From positions 1 through 64,000 of the forward strand of contig NZ_PQGA01000013.1 of assembly GCF_002917095.1 (NCBI RefSeq): DNA of 64,000 nucleotides, written 5' to 3'. A program made the position numbers and the translations under genes. Positions 36,654-45,507 of this stretch are shown piece by piece; the stretch's first letter is position 1; each line of letters opens with the position of its first letter. The notes below the pieces were generated by a model. That model was not told the DNA's origin and made no database searches. It saw nothing but the letters and a program-made list of their open reading frames with translations. This DNA is from Paraburkholderia eburnea. GTDB lineage: Bacteria; Pseudomonadota; Gammaproteobacteria; Burkholderiales; Burkholderiaceae.

Positions 36654-37771
36654 CCGCACCCAGCGCCGTTGACGGTGGCGCGCGCTTTTTGTCGCGCTTT
36701 TTGTCGATCCATCACGCCGCGCCAGGCGCGCGCGAGCATGAGCGTCGCGCCGATCGCCACGGCGTCGCCGGCCAGCGCGGCAGCGAAGGCCGCAGCGCCG
36801 TGCAGCGCGTGCGGCGTCGCGGTATCGACGGCAACCGAAATGAGCGTGCCGCCGACGAAGCACACCAGCCCCGTGCGGCCCACCGTCACCACGGAGGGCA
36901 GACGCGCGGCCAGGCGCGCGACGGTGCCGCGATGCACGAAATACGCGGCCACCATCGCGATCGCGATGAAGTTGACGACGCGGGCAAACGCCAGATGCTG
37001 TTTCATGGCTCCAGGCAAAGGTTGAGTCAGGACCAGCAGTTTTACCGCTGCGAATGCCGCCGCGGCTGCGAACGCGAAACGAGCCAGCCAGTTCGCGGCC
37101 TGCGATGCCTTGAAATCGGCGGGCAGCGGGTGCAGCCTGCACAGCATGCCGAACACGAACATCAGTTGCCATGCGAACGGATTGAACGACCAGTCGGCAA
37201 CATGCCCCGCGCTCAAGATCCCGGCGAGCTGGGGCGCGACGACCCAGATCAGCAGGCTGACGGCCAGCGTCGGTAGCGGCGCACGGCGCGCGAGCGGCAC
37301 GGCGGCGGGCACGCATAACGCAAATATGACATACATCGGCAAGACGCTCGACAGATAAGGCTGGCGCGCGAGCATGAGAATATGCAGGGTTTCGCGCATC
37401 GGGTGCGAGGCGAACGGCGCCCAGCCGCTCAGATCGGCGGCGAGCGGATTCAGATGGAGCACGGCAAGCAGCGCGCCCGACAGCAGCGTGAGCACGGCGG
37501 TCAGCAGATACGCGCGATAGATTTCCCAGCTACGCCGCAAAAAGCGCGTCTTCGCGGCGTTGACGCCGCGATGCGCGTGTACGGCCATATACGCGGCCGC
37601 CGACGCATAGCCGCCGAGAAAAACGAAGACCTCGGCGGAATCGCACAAGGCATACGCATGCAGCATCACATGCGAGAGCGCGCTGCCCGGAATGTGATCG
37701 AGCACGATCACGATCAGCACGATCCCGCGGAAAAAATCGACTTCGATGGAACGCCCCTGACCCGCTTGCAT
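36650..37771 (-). CDS. OpgC-domain acyltransferase-like membrane protein
   Basis: 373 residues. The N-terminus IEVDFFRGIVLIVIVLDHIP GSALSHVMLHAYALCDSAEV FVFLGGYASA is the OpgC signature, and about ten membrane helices follow. OpgC succinylates osmoregulated periplasmic glucans in enterics and rhizobia; this short family also includes proteins of unknown acyl acceptor. ATG 37771 (GAGGG upstream) is preferred to the distant in-frame 37873. Its stop is overlapped by the tannase ATG, so the two are made together; an O-acyl-transfer and ester-hydrolysis pair is a plausible but unproved link. Confidence 0.82.
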   Translation of the reverse strand: MQAGQGRSIEVDFFRGIVLIVIVLDHIPGSALSHVMLHAYALCDSAEVFVFLGGYASAAAYMAVHAHRGVNAAKTRFLRRSWEIYRAYLLTAVLTLLSGALLAVLHLNPLAADLSGWAPFASHPMRETLHILMLARQPYLSSVLPMYVIFALCVPAAVPLARRAPLPTLAVSLLIWVVAPQLAGILSAGHVADWSFNPFAWQLMFVFGMLCRLHPLPADFKASQAANWLARFAFAAAAAFAAVKLLVLTQPLPGAMKQHLAFARVVNFIAIAMVAAYFVHRGTVARLAARLPSVVTVGRTGLVCFVGGTLISVAVDTATPHALHGAAAFAAALAGDAVAIGATLMLARAWRGVMDRQKARQKARATVNGAGCG

Positions 37772-38176
37772 ATGTCCCTCGCTTGCGTGCGGATCGCACG
37801 CGGCAGCACGCGCGATCGTTCGATGAAAGGTATCGAAGGCGCCGTGACAGGTGTGCTCGCACATCCTCCTCACCGCGAATCTTCGGCACGCCGCTCATGC
37901 GGCTAGGAGCGAATCGGACAATGAATGTTCCCCGCGAAATGCCCAGATGACCGGCGAGTCATGTCGATGCCAGTGACGCGCCAGATTCAGGCTCAGCCGT
38001 GAAATCGCCATGACCCTTGAGCGTCTGGGCGGGCCTGTTCATGCCCTGGGCGCGCAGCCGCGCCCCCCATTCCCGGCCGTCGCTACACACGTAAGCTATG
38101 ATCCCGCTGCGGGTCGGAGCGTTCTGGACGCGCGCTATATCAACCCGAACTGGACACTCACACGGCGAAAACGGCG
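37772..38176. other. 405-base intergenic region, divergent
   Basis: Lies between the OpgC-like gene (leftward) and the MASE1-like gene (rightward). Only short shadow frames occur. No strong hairpin, repeat or RNA was recognised; promoters for both genes must lie here. Confidence 0.5.
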
Positions 38177-38803
38177 ATGGGCAGCTTACGTTTGCATCTC
38201 TGGTCGATCCTGGGCACGGTCGCGATCTACCTGTTGACGCTCTGGGTCGACGAACGGCTTTTCCTTCACAGCGGCTTTCCGCGTTTCGTCGAATGGATTT
38301 ATCTTCCCACCGGCATTCGCCTGCTGAGCACGCTGTTATTGGGCATGGACGGTGCGATCGGGCTGCTGGTCGCGGCCCTGCTGGTGGACTTCTTCCATTA
38401 CTTTCCCCACGATCCGGTGCGCGCGATCGCGGGCGCGATCATCAGTTCGGTGGGGCCGTATGGCGTTTATCGCCTGGCGCTTGAGCGTTATGGCCTCAAG
38501 GCGTCGCTCGCGAATCTCACGGCGCGGCGCCTGCTCGTGCTGGCGTTCGCCGTCGCTTTCACGAATGCCACCTTGCATCACATCTGGTTCGCGCTGACGG
38601 GTTCGACGTCGAATCTGCTCCAGAGCTACAGCATGATGTTCGGCGGCGATCTGCTCGGCGCGCTGATCCTGCTTTATATCGTCAAGGGGCTGCTCACGCT
38701 GTTGCCCGCGCGGCCGGGCCATACGCGCATGACCGACGGCATGTTTCGCGTCCGGCTGGCGCTCGATAGCGCCTACAACAACCAGTTGCGCCTGCGCGCG
38801 TGA
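38177..38803 (+). CDS. MASE1-like integral membrane protein
   Basis: 208 residues, mostly membrane helices: LRLHLWSILGTVAIYLLTLW, GMDGAIGLLVAALLVDFFHY, VRAIAGAIISSVGPYGVYRL, RLLVLAFAVAFTNATLHHIW and FGGDLLGALILLYIVKGLLT. The arrangement (WIYLPTGIRLLS near the start and FGGDLLGALILLY near the end) resembles a free-standing MASE1-type sensory membrane module without a GGDEF or kinase output. Function unknown. Confidence 0.7.
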   Translation: MGSLRLHLWSILGTVAIYLLTLWVDERLFLHSGFPRFVEWIYLPTGIRLLSTLLLGMDGAIGLLVAALLVDFFHYFPHDPVRAIAGAIISSVGPYGVYRLALERYGLKASLANLTARRLLVLAFAVAFTNATLHHIWFALTGSTSNLLQSYSMMFGGDLLGALILLYIVKGLLTLLPARPGHTRMTDGMFRVRLALDSAYNNQLRLRA

Positions 38804-38840
38804 GCGTGTCAGGCATCGTCAACGCGCCGTAGGCGCACTA

Positions 38841-39773
38841 TCAACCGCCCGCAATCAACTTGCGCCGCGCCGCCTTTACCTGCGCAAGATGCGCTTCGTC
38901 CCACTCGTAGAACCCCGCGCCGGTGCGCACGCCAACGCGCCCGGCATTCACCTGCTCGCGCAGCAGATCGATCACGTCTTCGTCCTTCGCGAGCTCGGGC
39001 ATCAGATGCGATGAGATATCGACGAAGGTGTCCAGTCCGCCCATATCGGCGCTTTCGAGCGGCCCGACGATACTCCAGCGGCGGCCCAGCGACGCCTTCA
39101 TCACGCGATCGACCACCTCGGGACTGGCGGCGCCCGAGCGCACGATATTGAGCGCTTCGCGCAGCACCGCGAATTGCAGACGGTTGCCCACGAACCCCGG
39201 AATCGCCTTCGCGAGCACGACCGGTTCCATGCCGATTTCGCGCATCAGCGCTTCGGTGCGCGCCGTGACCGCGGGCGCGGTGGCGCTGCCCGGCACCACC
39301 TCGACGAGCGGAATCATGTGCGGCGGGTTCCAGAAGTGCGCGATCACGAAGCGTTCGGGCGCACGCAATGCGTGCGCGAGGCGCTCGGGCTCGAAACCGC
39401 TCGTGTTGCTCGCGAGGATCGCATCCGGCGCGAGCACGGCGTCGAGTTGCGCGTAAAGCCGATGCTTGAGGTCGAGCACTTCGGGCACGGCCTCGAAGAC
39501 GAACTGCGCCTGGGCCATGACGTCGAGTTGCGCGCTCGTTTCGATGCGCGCGAGCGCGGCCTCGCGCGCGGCCGCGTCGATGCGCCCGGCGTCGATCAGT
39601 TCGTCGAGCACGGCCCGCGCCTTTGCGGCCACGCTGGCCAGGCGCGCGGCATCGACGTCATGGACGATCGTGCGCAGGCCGTGCAGCGCGCATTGCGTCG
39701 CGATCCCCACGCCCATCAGCCCGGTGCCGATCACGCCGGCTACTGTCACTTTGCTGTCGATGCTGCTGTCCAT
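38841..39773 (-). CDS. 3-hydroxyacyl-CoA dehydrogenase family protein
   Basis: 310 residues. NAD-binding GVIGTGLMGVGIA near residues 14-26, FEAVPEVLDLKHRLYAQLD, catalytic-dyad region ASNTSGFEPERLA and AHFWNPPHMIPLVEVVPG, then the C-terminal helical domain (GFVGNRLQFAVLREALNIVR). It oxidises L-3-hydroxyacyl-CoA or a related short-chain hydroxyacid (e.g. carnitine or gulonate dehydrogenase-like). AGGGAGGT precedes the ATG. It is monocistronic and divergent from the beta-lactamase gene. Confidence 0.93.
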   Translation of the reverse strand: MDSSIDSKVTVAGVIGTGLMGVGIATQCALHGLRTIVHDVDAARLASVAAKARAVLDELIDAGRIDAAAREAALARIETSAQLDVMAQAQFVFEAVPEVLDLKHRLYAQLDAVLAPDAILASNTSGFEPERLAHALRAPERFVIAHFWNPPHMIPLVEVVPGSATAPAVTARTEALMREIGMEPVVLAKAIPGFVGNRLQFAVLREALNIVRSGAASPEVVDRVMKASLGRRWSIVGPLESADMGGLDTFVDISSHLMPELAKDEDVIDLLREQVNAGRVGVRTGAGFYEWDEAHLAQVKAARRKLIAGG

Positions 39774-39852
39774 GCGACCTCCCTGATTGCGCGATCAAGA
39801 CATAAGCGAGCCGCAAGCATAGCGTTTGTCGCCGCGTTGCTGAACTGGCGCG

Positions 39853-39870
39853 TGCAGAAGCCGTTCTGCA
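39853..39870. promoter_or_regulatory. Inverted repeat upstream of beta-lactamase
   Basis: TGCAGAA - 4 bases - TTCTGCA, an exact 7-base dyad in the 212-base divergent region between the hydroxyacyl-CoA dehydrogenase and beta-lactamase genes, 116 bases before the GTG. Candidate operator; no ampR-like gene is adjacent. Confidence 0.4.
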
Positions 39871-39985
39871 AACATGCGGGCGGTGGCCGCGTCAAAAATA
39901 GCTGCGGCTTTCCTGGCGCGATGGTTTCGTGTGACCATATCCGGCGCTCAGCTTGCAAACTTGCCCACTTGATCAGGAAAAGTCA

Positions 39986-40861
39986 GTGACCCATTCGCAT
40001 ACCCGCCGCAAACTGATGATCGGCCTACCCATGCTGGCGGGCGCGTTCATCGCGCCGGATGTTTTCGCGCAGGACACCTCGCCACTGACCGATATCGAGC
40101 GACGTCATGGCGGACGGCTGGGCGTCTACGCCATCGACACAGGCACGGGCCACACGCTGGAACATCGCGCCGACGAGCGCTTCCTGATGTGCAGTACGTT
40201 CAAGGGTATGCTCGCGGCGCAGGTGCTCGCGCGCGTCGACGCGGGCAAGGAGCGGCTCGATCGTCTCGTGCATTACACGGCGCAGGATCTTATTTTCACG
40301 TCGCCCGTCACGAAGGCCAACGTGGCGCGCGGCGCGCTGCCGGTCCACACGCTCTGCCAGGCGATCATCGAGCAAAGCGACAACACCGCCGCGATTCTTT
40401 TGATGCGCGGCGCGGGCGGTCCCGCCGCGCTCACGCAATTCATGCGCGGGATCGGCGATGACGTGACGCGCTCGGACCGCTACGAGCCGGATTCGAACCG
40501 ATACAGCGGCGTGCTCGACACCACGACGCCGCGCGCGATCGCCACCGCCGCGCGCGCGACATTGCTGGGCGACGTGCTGCGCCTGGCATCGCGCGAGCTA
40601 CTGGAGCGCTGGATGATCGACTGCAAGCCGGGGCTCAACCGTCTGCGCGCGGTGTTGCCGGCGGGCTGGCTGGCGGCGGATCGTCCCGGCACGAGCGTCG
40701 AAGAGCAGACCAACGACTACGCGCTGGTGCGCCCGCCTGGCCGCGCGCCGCTGCTGGTGGCGGCGTACTACGACGCGCCGGGCATGAGCATGGACGAGCG
40801 CGAAGCGGTGCTGCGCGAAGCCGGCAAGGTGTTTGTGAAATGGGCCACGGCGGCTGCATGA
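39986..40861 (+). CDS. Class A beta-lactamase with altered KTG triad
   Basis: 291 residues from GTG 39986 (AGGAAA site). The N-terminus THTRRKLMIG...-type twin-arginine region (RRKLMIGLPMLAGAFIAP) indicates Tat or Sec export. Ser70-x-x-Lys73 is in MCSTFKGML, the SDN loop in EQSDNTAAILL, Glu167 and Asn171 of the omega loop in RYEPDSN. At the place of the usual Lys-Thr-Gly triad it has Arg233-Pro234-Gly235 (AADRPGTS) with the following TNDYALVRPPG in register. It should hydrolyse beta-lactams if the altered wall of the site is tolerated. Transcription is divergent from the dehydrogenase gene. Confidence 0.9.
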   Translation: MTHSHTRRKLMIGLPMLAGAFIAPDVFAQDTSPLTDIERRHGGRLGVYAIDTGTGHTLEHRADERFLMCSTFKGMLAAQVLARVDAGKERLDRLVHYTAQDLIFTSPVTKANVARGALPVHTLCQAIIEQSDNTAAILLMRGAGGPAALTQFMRGIGDDVTRSDRYEPDSNRYSGVLDTTTPRAIATAARATLLGDVLRLASRELLERWMIDCKPGLNRLRAVLPAGWLAADRPGTSVEEQTNDYALVRPPGRAPLLVAAYYDAPGMSMDEREAVLREAGKVFVKWATAAA

Positions 40862-40906
40862 TGCGCGAGCAACCTTCACACGCCATGGGAAATGGGCGGA
40901 TCGACG

Positions 40907-41332
40907 TTATTCGCGGTGTGGTGTGCTCGTATCGGCGCTGATGGTCCCGCGCCAGGGCGCCTCTCTCAGCACATCGGCCTGATAGAACGATGCGAAGCGT
41001 TCGAGCTGGCGCTCGGCTTCGTCGCGATCGACGCCTTCCTGAAGCACCGCGCTGGAGAAACCGGTGCGCTCCATTTGCAGCAGTTGATCGGCGAGCACAT
41101 CGCCGGTCGCGCGCAAATCGCCCCTGAAGCCCAGACGTCGCCGCACGAGCCAGGCCTGGCTGAACGCGCGTCCGTCGGTGAAGGTGGGGAAGTGCAGTTC
41201 CACGCGTGCCGCGCTCGCGATTTCCAGTGCATGCGCAAGCGGATCGGCGTCGTTGGGCAGGGATAGAACGGCGTCCTGCGAATCGGGCGTGTGATCGTGC
41301 GCGCTCAAAAGACGGATGCGTTGCTTCATCAT
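40907..41332 (-). CDS. DUF934 protein linked to sulfite reductase
   Basis: 141 residues: PLAHALEIASAARVELHFPT, FTDGRAFSQAWLVRRRLGFR, GDLRATGDVLADQLLQMERT. This is DUF934, which regularly follows cysI in beta- and gammaproteobacteria and is thought to assist sulfite reduction. ATG 41332 overlaps the cysI stop by four bases (ATGA), so it is translationally coupled to it. No cofactor motif is visible. Confidence 0.9.
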   Translation of the reverse strand: MMKQRIRLLSAHDHTPDSQDAVLSLPNDADPLAHALEIASAARVELHFPTFTDGRAFSQAWLVRRRLGFRGDLRATGDVLADQLLQMERTGFSSAVLQEGVDRDEAERQLERFASFYQADVLREAPWRGTISADTSTPHRE

Positions 41333-43119
41333 GCGACTTCCTCCGCCGTTGCGCGCACGCTGTCCGCCGCCGCCTTGAATGGCTCCGGCCCGACGCGCCG
41401 GACCGTTTCGATAAAGGTTTCGTTGCGCGCGCCACACGGTTCGCGCAGCGCGAGATAGCGCGTGAGCAGCGCTTCGACGGCGTCGCACACTTCATGCGCC
41501 GCGAACGACGGGCCGATCACCTTGCCGGGCCGCGCGTCGCCGCTGCGCGTGGAGCCGTCCGCGCCGCCCAGCGTGATCTGATACCACTCCGCGCCATCCT
41601 TGTCGACGCCGAGAATGCCGATGTGGCCGCTGTGATGATGGCCGCACGAGTTGATGCAGCCGCTGATATGCAGGTCGATTTCGCCGATATCGTCGAGTTC
41701 GTCGAGATCCTGGTAGCGCTCCATGATGCGTTGCGCGATAGGCAGCGAACGCGCGTTGGCGAGCGCGCAGAAGTCGCCGCCGGGGCACGCGATCATGTCG
41801 GTGAGCAGATGCACGTTGGCGCTGGCGAGTTGTGCGGCGACCGCCGCTTGCCAGAGCGCGGGCAGGTCGTCGGCATGGACCCACGGCAGCACGATGTTCT
41901 GCGTGTGCGTGACGCGCGCCTCGCCCGCTGAAAACCGGTCCGCGAGATCGGCGACGCGTTCGAGCTGCCCGGCGGACGCATCGCCCGGCGCCTGCAACAG
42001 GCGCTTGAACGACAGCGTGACGATGCGCAACGACGGCTCGCGATGCGCCGCGACGTTGCGCGCGAGCCAGCGCGCGAATTGCGGCGTGCGTGCGGCCAGC
42101 GCTTGTGCTTCGGCTGCGGCGCGAGGATCGGCGGGACGCCGCGAACCAGCCTGTGCGGGCACCTGAAAATATGCGCTCACGCGTTCAAGCTCGCTGTCGG
42201 GCAAGGTGTGCGGGCCGCCATCGCACTCGACGATCTGGCGGAATTCTTCCTCGACTTCATCGATAAAGCGCTGTCCCTCGGTCTTCACGAGGATCTTGAT
42301 GCGCGCCTTGTACTTGTTGTCGCGACGGCCGAACTGGTTGTAGACGCGCACGACGGCTTCGATGTAATTCATGATCTGCCGCCACGGCAGGAAGTCGCGC
42401 AGCACCACGCCGATAAGCGGCGTGCGTCCCATGCCGCCGCCCACCGCCACGCGAAAGCCCAGTTCGCCCTGCGCGTCGCGCACGAGGCGCAGGCCCACGT
42501 CGTGCCAGTCGGTGGCCGCGCGGTCCTCGGCGGCGCCGCTGATCGCGATCTTGAACTTGCGCGGCAGATACGCGAACTCGGGATGCAGTGTGGTCCACTG
42601 GCGCATGATTTCCGCGAACGGGCGCGGGTCCGCGATCTCGTCGGGTGCGACGCCCGCGCGCTCGTCACAGGAGATATTGCGGATGCAATTGCCGCTCGTC
42701 TGGATGCCGTGCATATCGACGGTGGCGAGCAGGTCCATCACGTCGGCCGCCTTTTCGAGCGGAATCCAGTTGAACTGCACGTTGGTGCGCGTCGTGAAGT
42801 GCGCGTGGTGGGTGGGCAGATGCGTGGTGCCCAGCTTGCGCTGCGCGTCGAGCGCGTTGCGGTAGACCTCGGCATGTGGCGCGTCGTATTCGCGCGCGAT
42901 GCGCGCGAGCACGCGCAATTGCGCGCTCGACAGTTCGCCATAGGGGACCGCGACGCGCAGCATGGGAGCGTGGCGCTGGACGTACCAGCCGTTTTGCAGG
43001 CGCAGGGGGCGGAAAGCGTCCTCGCTGAGCGTGCCGCGCTGCCAGCGCCCGATCTGGTCGCGGAATTGCGCGGCGCGGCTCGCCACGAAGGCCTTGTCGA
43101 ATTCGTTGTAGCGATACAT
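41329..43119 (-). CDS. cysI: Assimilatory sulfite (nitrite/sulfite) reductase, hemoprotein
   Basis: 596 residues. Parasitic and core domains of the siroheme reductase family: HLPTHHAHFTTRTNVQFNWI, TSGNCIRNISCDERAGV, RKFKIAISGAAEDRA. The 4Fe-4S/siroheme ligands are the two Cys of CPGGDFC and two of GCINSCGHHHSGHIG. It reduces sulfite to sulfide in cysteine synthesis with electrons from ferredoxin or a separate flavoprotein; no cysJ is present here. The start is ATG 43119; the same frame stays open far upstream but only antisense to the dioxygenase gene. DUF934 follows, and cysH etc. are not adjacent. Confidence 0.93.
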   Translation of the reverse strand: MYRYNEFDKAFVASRAAQFRDQIGRWQRGTLSEDAFRPLRLQNGWYVQRHAPMLRVAVPYGELSSAQLRVLARIAREYDAPHAEVYRNALDAQRKLGTTHLPTHHAHFTTRTNVQFNWIPLEKAADVMDLLATVDMHGIQTSGNCIRNISCDERAGVAPDEIADPRPFAEIMRQWTTLHPEFAYLPRKFKIAISGAAEDRAATDWHDVGLRLVRDAQGELGFRVAVGGGMGRTPLIGVVLRDFLPWRQIMNYIEAVVRVYNQFGRRDNKYKARIKILVKTEGQRFIDEVEEEFRQIVECDGGPHTLPDSELERVSAYFQVPAQAGSRRPADPRAAAEAQALAARTPQFARWLARNVAAHREPSLRIVTLSFKRLLQAPGDASAGQLERVADLADRFSAGEARVTHTQNIVLPWVHADDLPALWQAAVAAQLASANVHLLTDMIACPGGDFCALANARSLPIAQRIMERYQDLDELDDIGEIDLHISGCINSCGHHHSGHIGILGVDKDGAEWYQITLGGADGSTRSGDARPGKVIGPSFAAHEVCDAVEALLTRYLALREPCGARNETFIETVRRVGPEPFKAAADSVRATAEEVA

Positions 43120-43294
43120 GGTGACGGCGGGGTGACTGCGGGGAAGGCCAATGGTAGCGCGGCTCAAGACGCCTTCCAGGCAGCAGTTGATGCAAAAACG
43201 AGCGCAGCAGCGCGGATATTTGCGGCGTTGGCGGCATTTGAGGGATTCCTGATGTGTTCGGCTTCCCGCAAGGCGCTCGAACGGCGCTATCTTC

Positions 43295-43322
43295 GTTCTG
43301 GCCACCACAACGTAGCCAGAAC
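43295..43322. promoter_or_regulatory. Inverted repeat before phytanoyl-CoA dioxygenase-like gene
   Basis: GTTCTGGC - 12 bases - GCCAGAAC, an exact 8-base dyad ending 16 bases before the ATG at 43339, in the divergent region shared with cysI. Candidate operator; the binding protein is unknown. Confidence 0.45.
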
Positions 43323-43338
43323 AAAACCAGGAGACGCC

Positions 43339-44505
43339 ATGAAGCCGCATCGGCACTATCGCGAAGAGGATTGCTCGCTGCACGATTTCGTCGCCGTGTT
43401 GGAGCGCGATCGCGATACGGTGCGCACGGCGTATGCTCACAGCGTCCGCCATCATGTGCCGATTTACGATTGCCCGAGCCTGGATCGCGTACTGGGCGAC
43501 GCCGTGCGCCGCATGGCCTTGCAGGAAGAATGGGCCGACGTGCTCGAACAGGGCGCGGGCGTCTTCGTGCTCAAGCGCGCTTATACCGATACCGCGACGA
43601 TCGACGCGGCGAGCGCCGTGTTCGAAGCGATCATCCACGACGAGCGCGCGGCTGGCGGCGCGGCGGCCGATCACTTCGCGAAGGCGGGGGCGAACGACCG
43701 CATCTGGAATGCGCAGCAAAAGCTCTGTCTGCGTGCGCCGGAGGTGTTCGCGCGCTACTACGCCAATCCGTTTCTGGTGGCTGCATCCGAGGCGTGGCTT
43801 GGCCCGTGTTATCAGATGACCGCGCAGGTCAATGTCGTGCGGCCAGGCGGCGCGGCGCAACAGGCGCATCGCGATTATCACTTAGGGTTCCAGACGGTCG
43901 AGCAGGCGCAGCGCTATCCCGCGCAGGTGCATGCGATGTCGCCGTTCCTGACGCTGCAAGGCGCGGTGGCGCATGGCGATATGCCGGTCGAAAGCGGGCC
44001 GACGAAGCTGCTGCCGTTTTCGCAGCGCTACGCGCCGGGGTATCTTGCGTGGCGGCGTCAGGACTTCCGCGATTACTTCGAAGCGCATCAGCGGCAATTG
44101 CCGCTGGAAAAAGGCGACGTGATTTTCTTCAATCCCGCGCTCTTTCACGCGGCGGGTGAAAACCGCACAGCCGACGTGCAGCGCATGGCGAATCTGTTGC
44201 AGGTTTCGTCGGCGTATGGGCGGGCGATGGAGTCGCTCGATCGCGTCGCGATGTGCGAAGCGCTCTATCCCGTGCTGCTGGAGCGCATGGCACATGACGA
44301 TTTGACGCTCGCGGAAATCGACGCCGTGATCGCTTCGTGCGCCGAGGGTTATCCGTTTCCCACGAATCTCGACAGCGATCCGCCGTCGGGGGGCCTCGCG
44401 CCTGAAAGCCAGCAGGCGTTGATGAGCCGCGCGCTGCGCGAGGCGTGGCGTAATGAGGATTTTGTCGCGGCGATCCGGGCGCAGGCGGGACGCAGGCAGG
44501 CGTGA
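43339..44505 (+). CDS. Phytanoyl-CoA dioxygenase (PhyH)-like protein
   Basis: 388 residues of the PhyH family of Fe(II)/2-oxoglutarate dioxygenases. Metal ligands are His and Asp of AHRDYHLGFQT and the distal His of ALFHAAGENRT; VESGPTKLLPFSQRYAPG is the conserved beta-strand segment. It hydroxylates an unknown organic substrate. Strong AGGAGA ribosome site; start 43339. The gene is divergent from cysI, hinting at a sulfur-containing substrate, but this is only positional. The C-terminal about 90 residues are helical and family-specific. Confidence 0.85.
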   Translation: MKPHRHYREEDCSLHDFVAVLERDRDTVRTAYAHSVRHHVPIYDCPSLDRVLGDAVRRMALQEEWADVLEQGAGVFVLKRAYTDTATIDAASAVFEAIIHDERAAGGAAADHFAKAGANDRIWNAQQKLCLRAPEVFARYYANPFLVAASEAWLGPCYQMTAQVNVVRPGGAAQQAHRDYHLGFQTVEQAQRYPAQVHAMSPFLTLQGAVAHGDMPVESGPTKLLPFSQRYAPGYLAWRRQDFRDYFEAHQRQLPLEKGDVIFFNPALFHAAGENRTADVQRMANLLQVSSAYGRAMESLDRVAMCEALYPVLLERMAHDDLTLAEIDAVIASCAEGYPFPTNLDSDPPSGGLAPESQQALMSRALREAWRNEDFVAAIRAQAGRRQA

Positions 44506-44658
44506 AGCGCGGCCATTACGCTGGCGGTTCCGCCTGCCTATACCGATCGGGCACGAGGGCGTGGCGGAAGGCGACGCGCGGCTTACCCGGCTGCTTGTAA
44601 AATCCGTTTACAAAGCCCGCGCCCGTGCCGGCTTCCCGAAGCACTGAGGAGAAGAACA

Positions 44659-45237
44659 ATGGATCTTGCTGAGATTTATTCGCGGATATGGGATTGTCTT
44701 GACCGCGCGGCAGCCGGGAAAAACCAGCCCTTCAAGACGATGCAAGCGGCGACGATCGGCCTCGATGGGTCGCCGAACGTTCGCACGGTGGTGCTGCGCC
44801 GGGTCAGCGAGCCGCAGAGCGAGATCATTTTTCATACGGATCTGCGTTCGCCGAAGATCGCCGAGTTGAGCCGGGAGCCGCGCATCGCGCTCGTTGGCGT
44901 GGATCCCGTTCGCAATCTCCAGATCAGGGCGAAGGGAAAAGCCGAAATAATACGCAGCGGCCCTGAGCGTCTGGAGGCGTGGAAGTCGAGTCCAGATCAC
45001 ACGCTGACGGTGTATCGCACCGCGCTCGCGCCGGGTACGCCGATCGACTCTCCTGACCAGGCTTTTGGCTCAGGCTCCGCCATAGCGGGCGAGCAAAAGG
45101 GCTTCGACAATTTCTGCGTCGTGAAGGTGCATATAGAAAGCCTCGAATGGCTGGAGCATTCGAACAACGATCACCACGAACGCGCGCTTTATCGCCGCGA
45201 AGGGGAGCGCTGGTCGCAAAGCTGGATCGCCCCGTGA
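44659..45237 (+). CDS. Pyridoxamine 5'-phosphate oxidase-fold flavoprotein
   Basis: 192 residues. FMN-binding split-barrel typical segments: TIGLDGSPNVRTVVLRRVSE, EIIFHTDLRSPKIAELSREP and LQIRAKGKAEI. The C-terminal signature RxE-R of true PdxH is not seen, so this is probably an Alr4036-like pyridoxamine-oxidase-related protein, not PdxH. GAGGAGAA precedes the start. It is monocistronic. Activity unknown. Confidence 0.85.
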   Translation: MDLAEIYSRIWDCLDRAAAGKNQPFKTMQAATIGLDGSPNVRTVVLRRVSEPQSEIIFHTDLRSPKIAELSREPRIALVGVDPVRNLQIRAKGKAEIIRSGPERLEAWKSSPDHTLTVYRTALAPGTPIDSPDQAFGSGSAIAGEQKGFDNFCVVKVHIESLEWLEHSNNDHHERALYRREGERWSQSWIAP

Positions 45238-45288
45238 GATCACGCGCAGCGCGCAGAGTGCGCTAGCTCTTCCGACTGGCTACGGTGC

Positions 45289-45440
45289 GCCGAAGGCGGA
45301 CATGGCTTTGCCGCCTTCGTCACGCACTGGCGCCGCCCGTTCTCGCTGGCCCGCCAGTTTTATGCGGTTATCGTGTTGTCGATCGCGGGCGACGTCGGCA
45401 TTACCTTCACGCATCTCGATCGATTGATCGGCGCCTCAGG
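45289..45440 (+). pseudogene. Nramp-type divalent metal transporter, internal remnant
   Basis: In frame 1 the stretch reads FSLARQFYAVIVLSIAGDVG ITFTHLDRL, which resembles the loop-helix segment of Nramp/MntH-like transporters (FYA-I/V-...-L-GG-I-T-F-x-x-LDPI). The family expects over 400 residues with 11-12 helices; only about 40 recognisable residues remain, without start, and the following residues do not match. The residue pair GD replaces the usual GG. I read it as debris of a deleted transporter gene. Confidence 0.5.
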
Positions 45441-45507
45441 CGCACGTCTGAACTGCGCGCGCATGTGGCATTTCGACTGCCGCGCCTTGATGTATCGCCA
45501 TCCCGAA

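Noticed and set aside
34941-37316. 791-residue frame extending the tannase upstream
   Set aside because: The extra N-terminus overlaps the OpgC-like gene out of frame; a signal peptide and ATGA coupling mark the start at 36653.
41329-43881. 850-residue minus-strand frame covering cysI and beyond
   Set aside because: The part upstream of 43119 is antisense to the dioxygenase gene and has no homology; the real cysI begins at ATG 43119.
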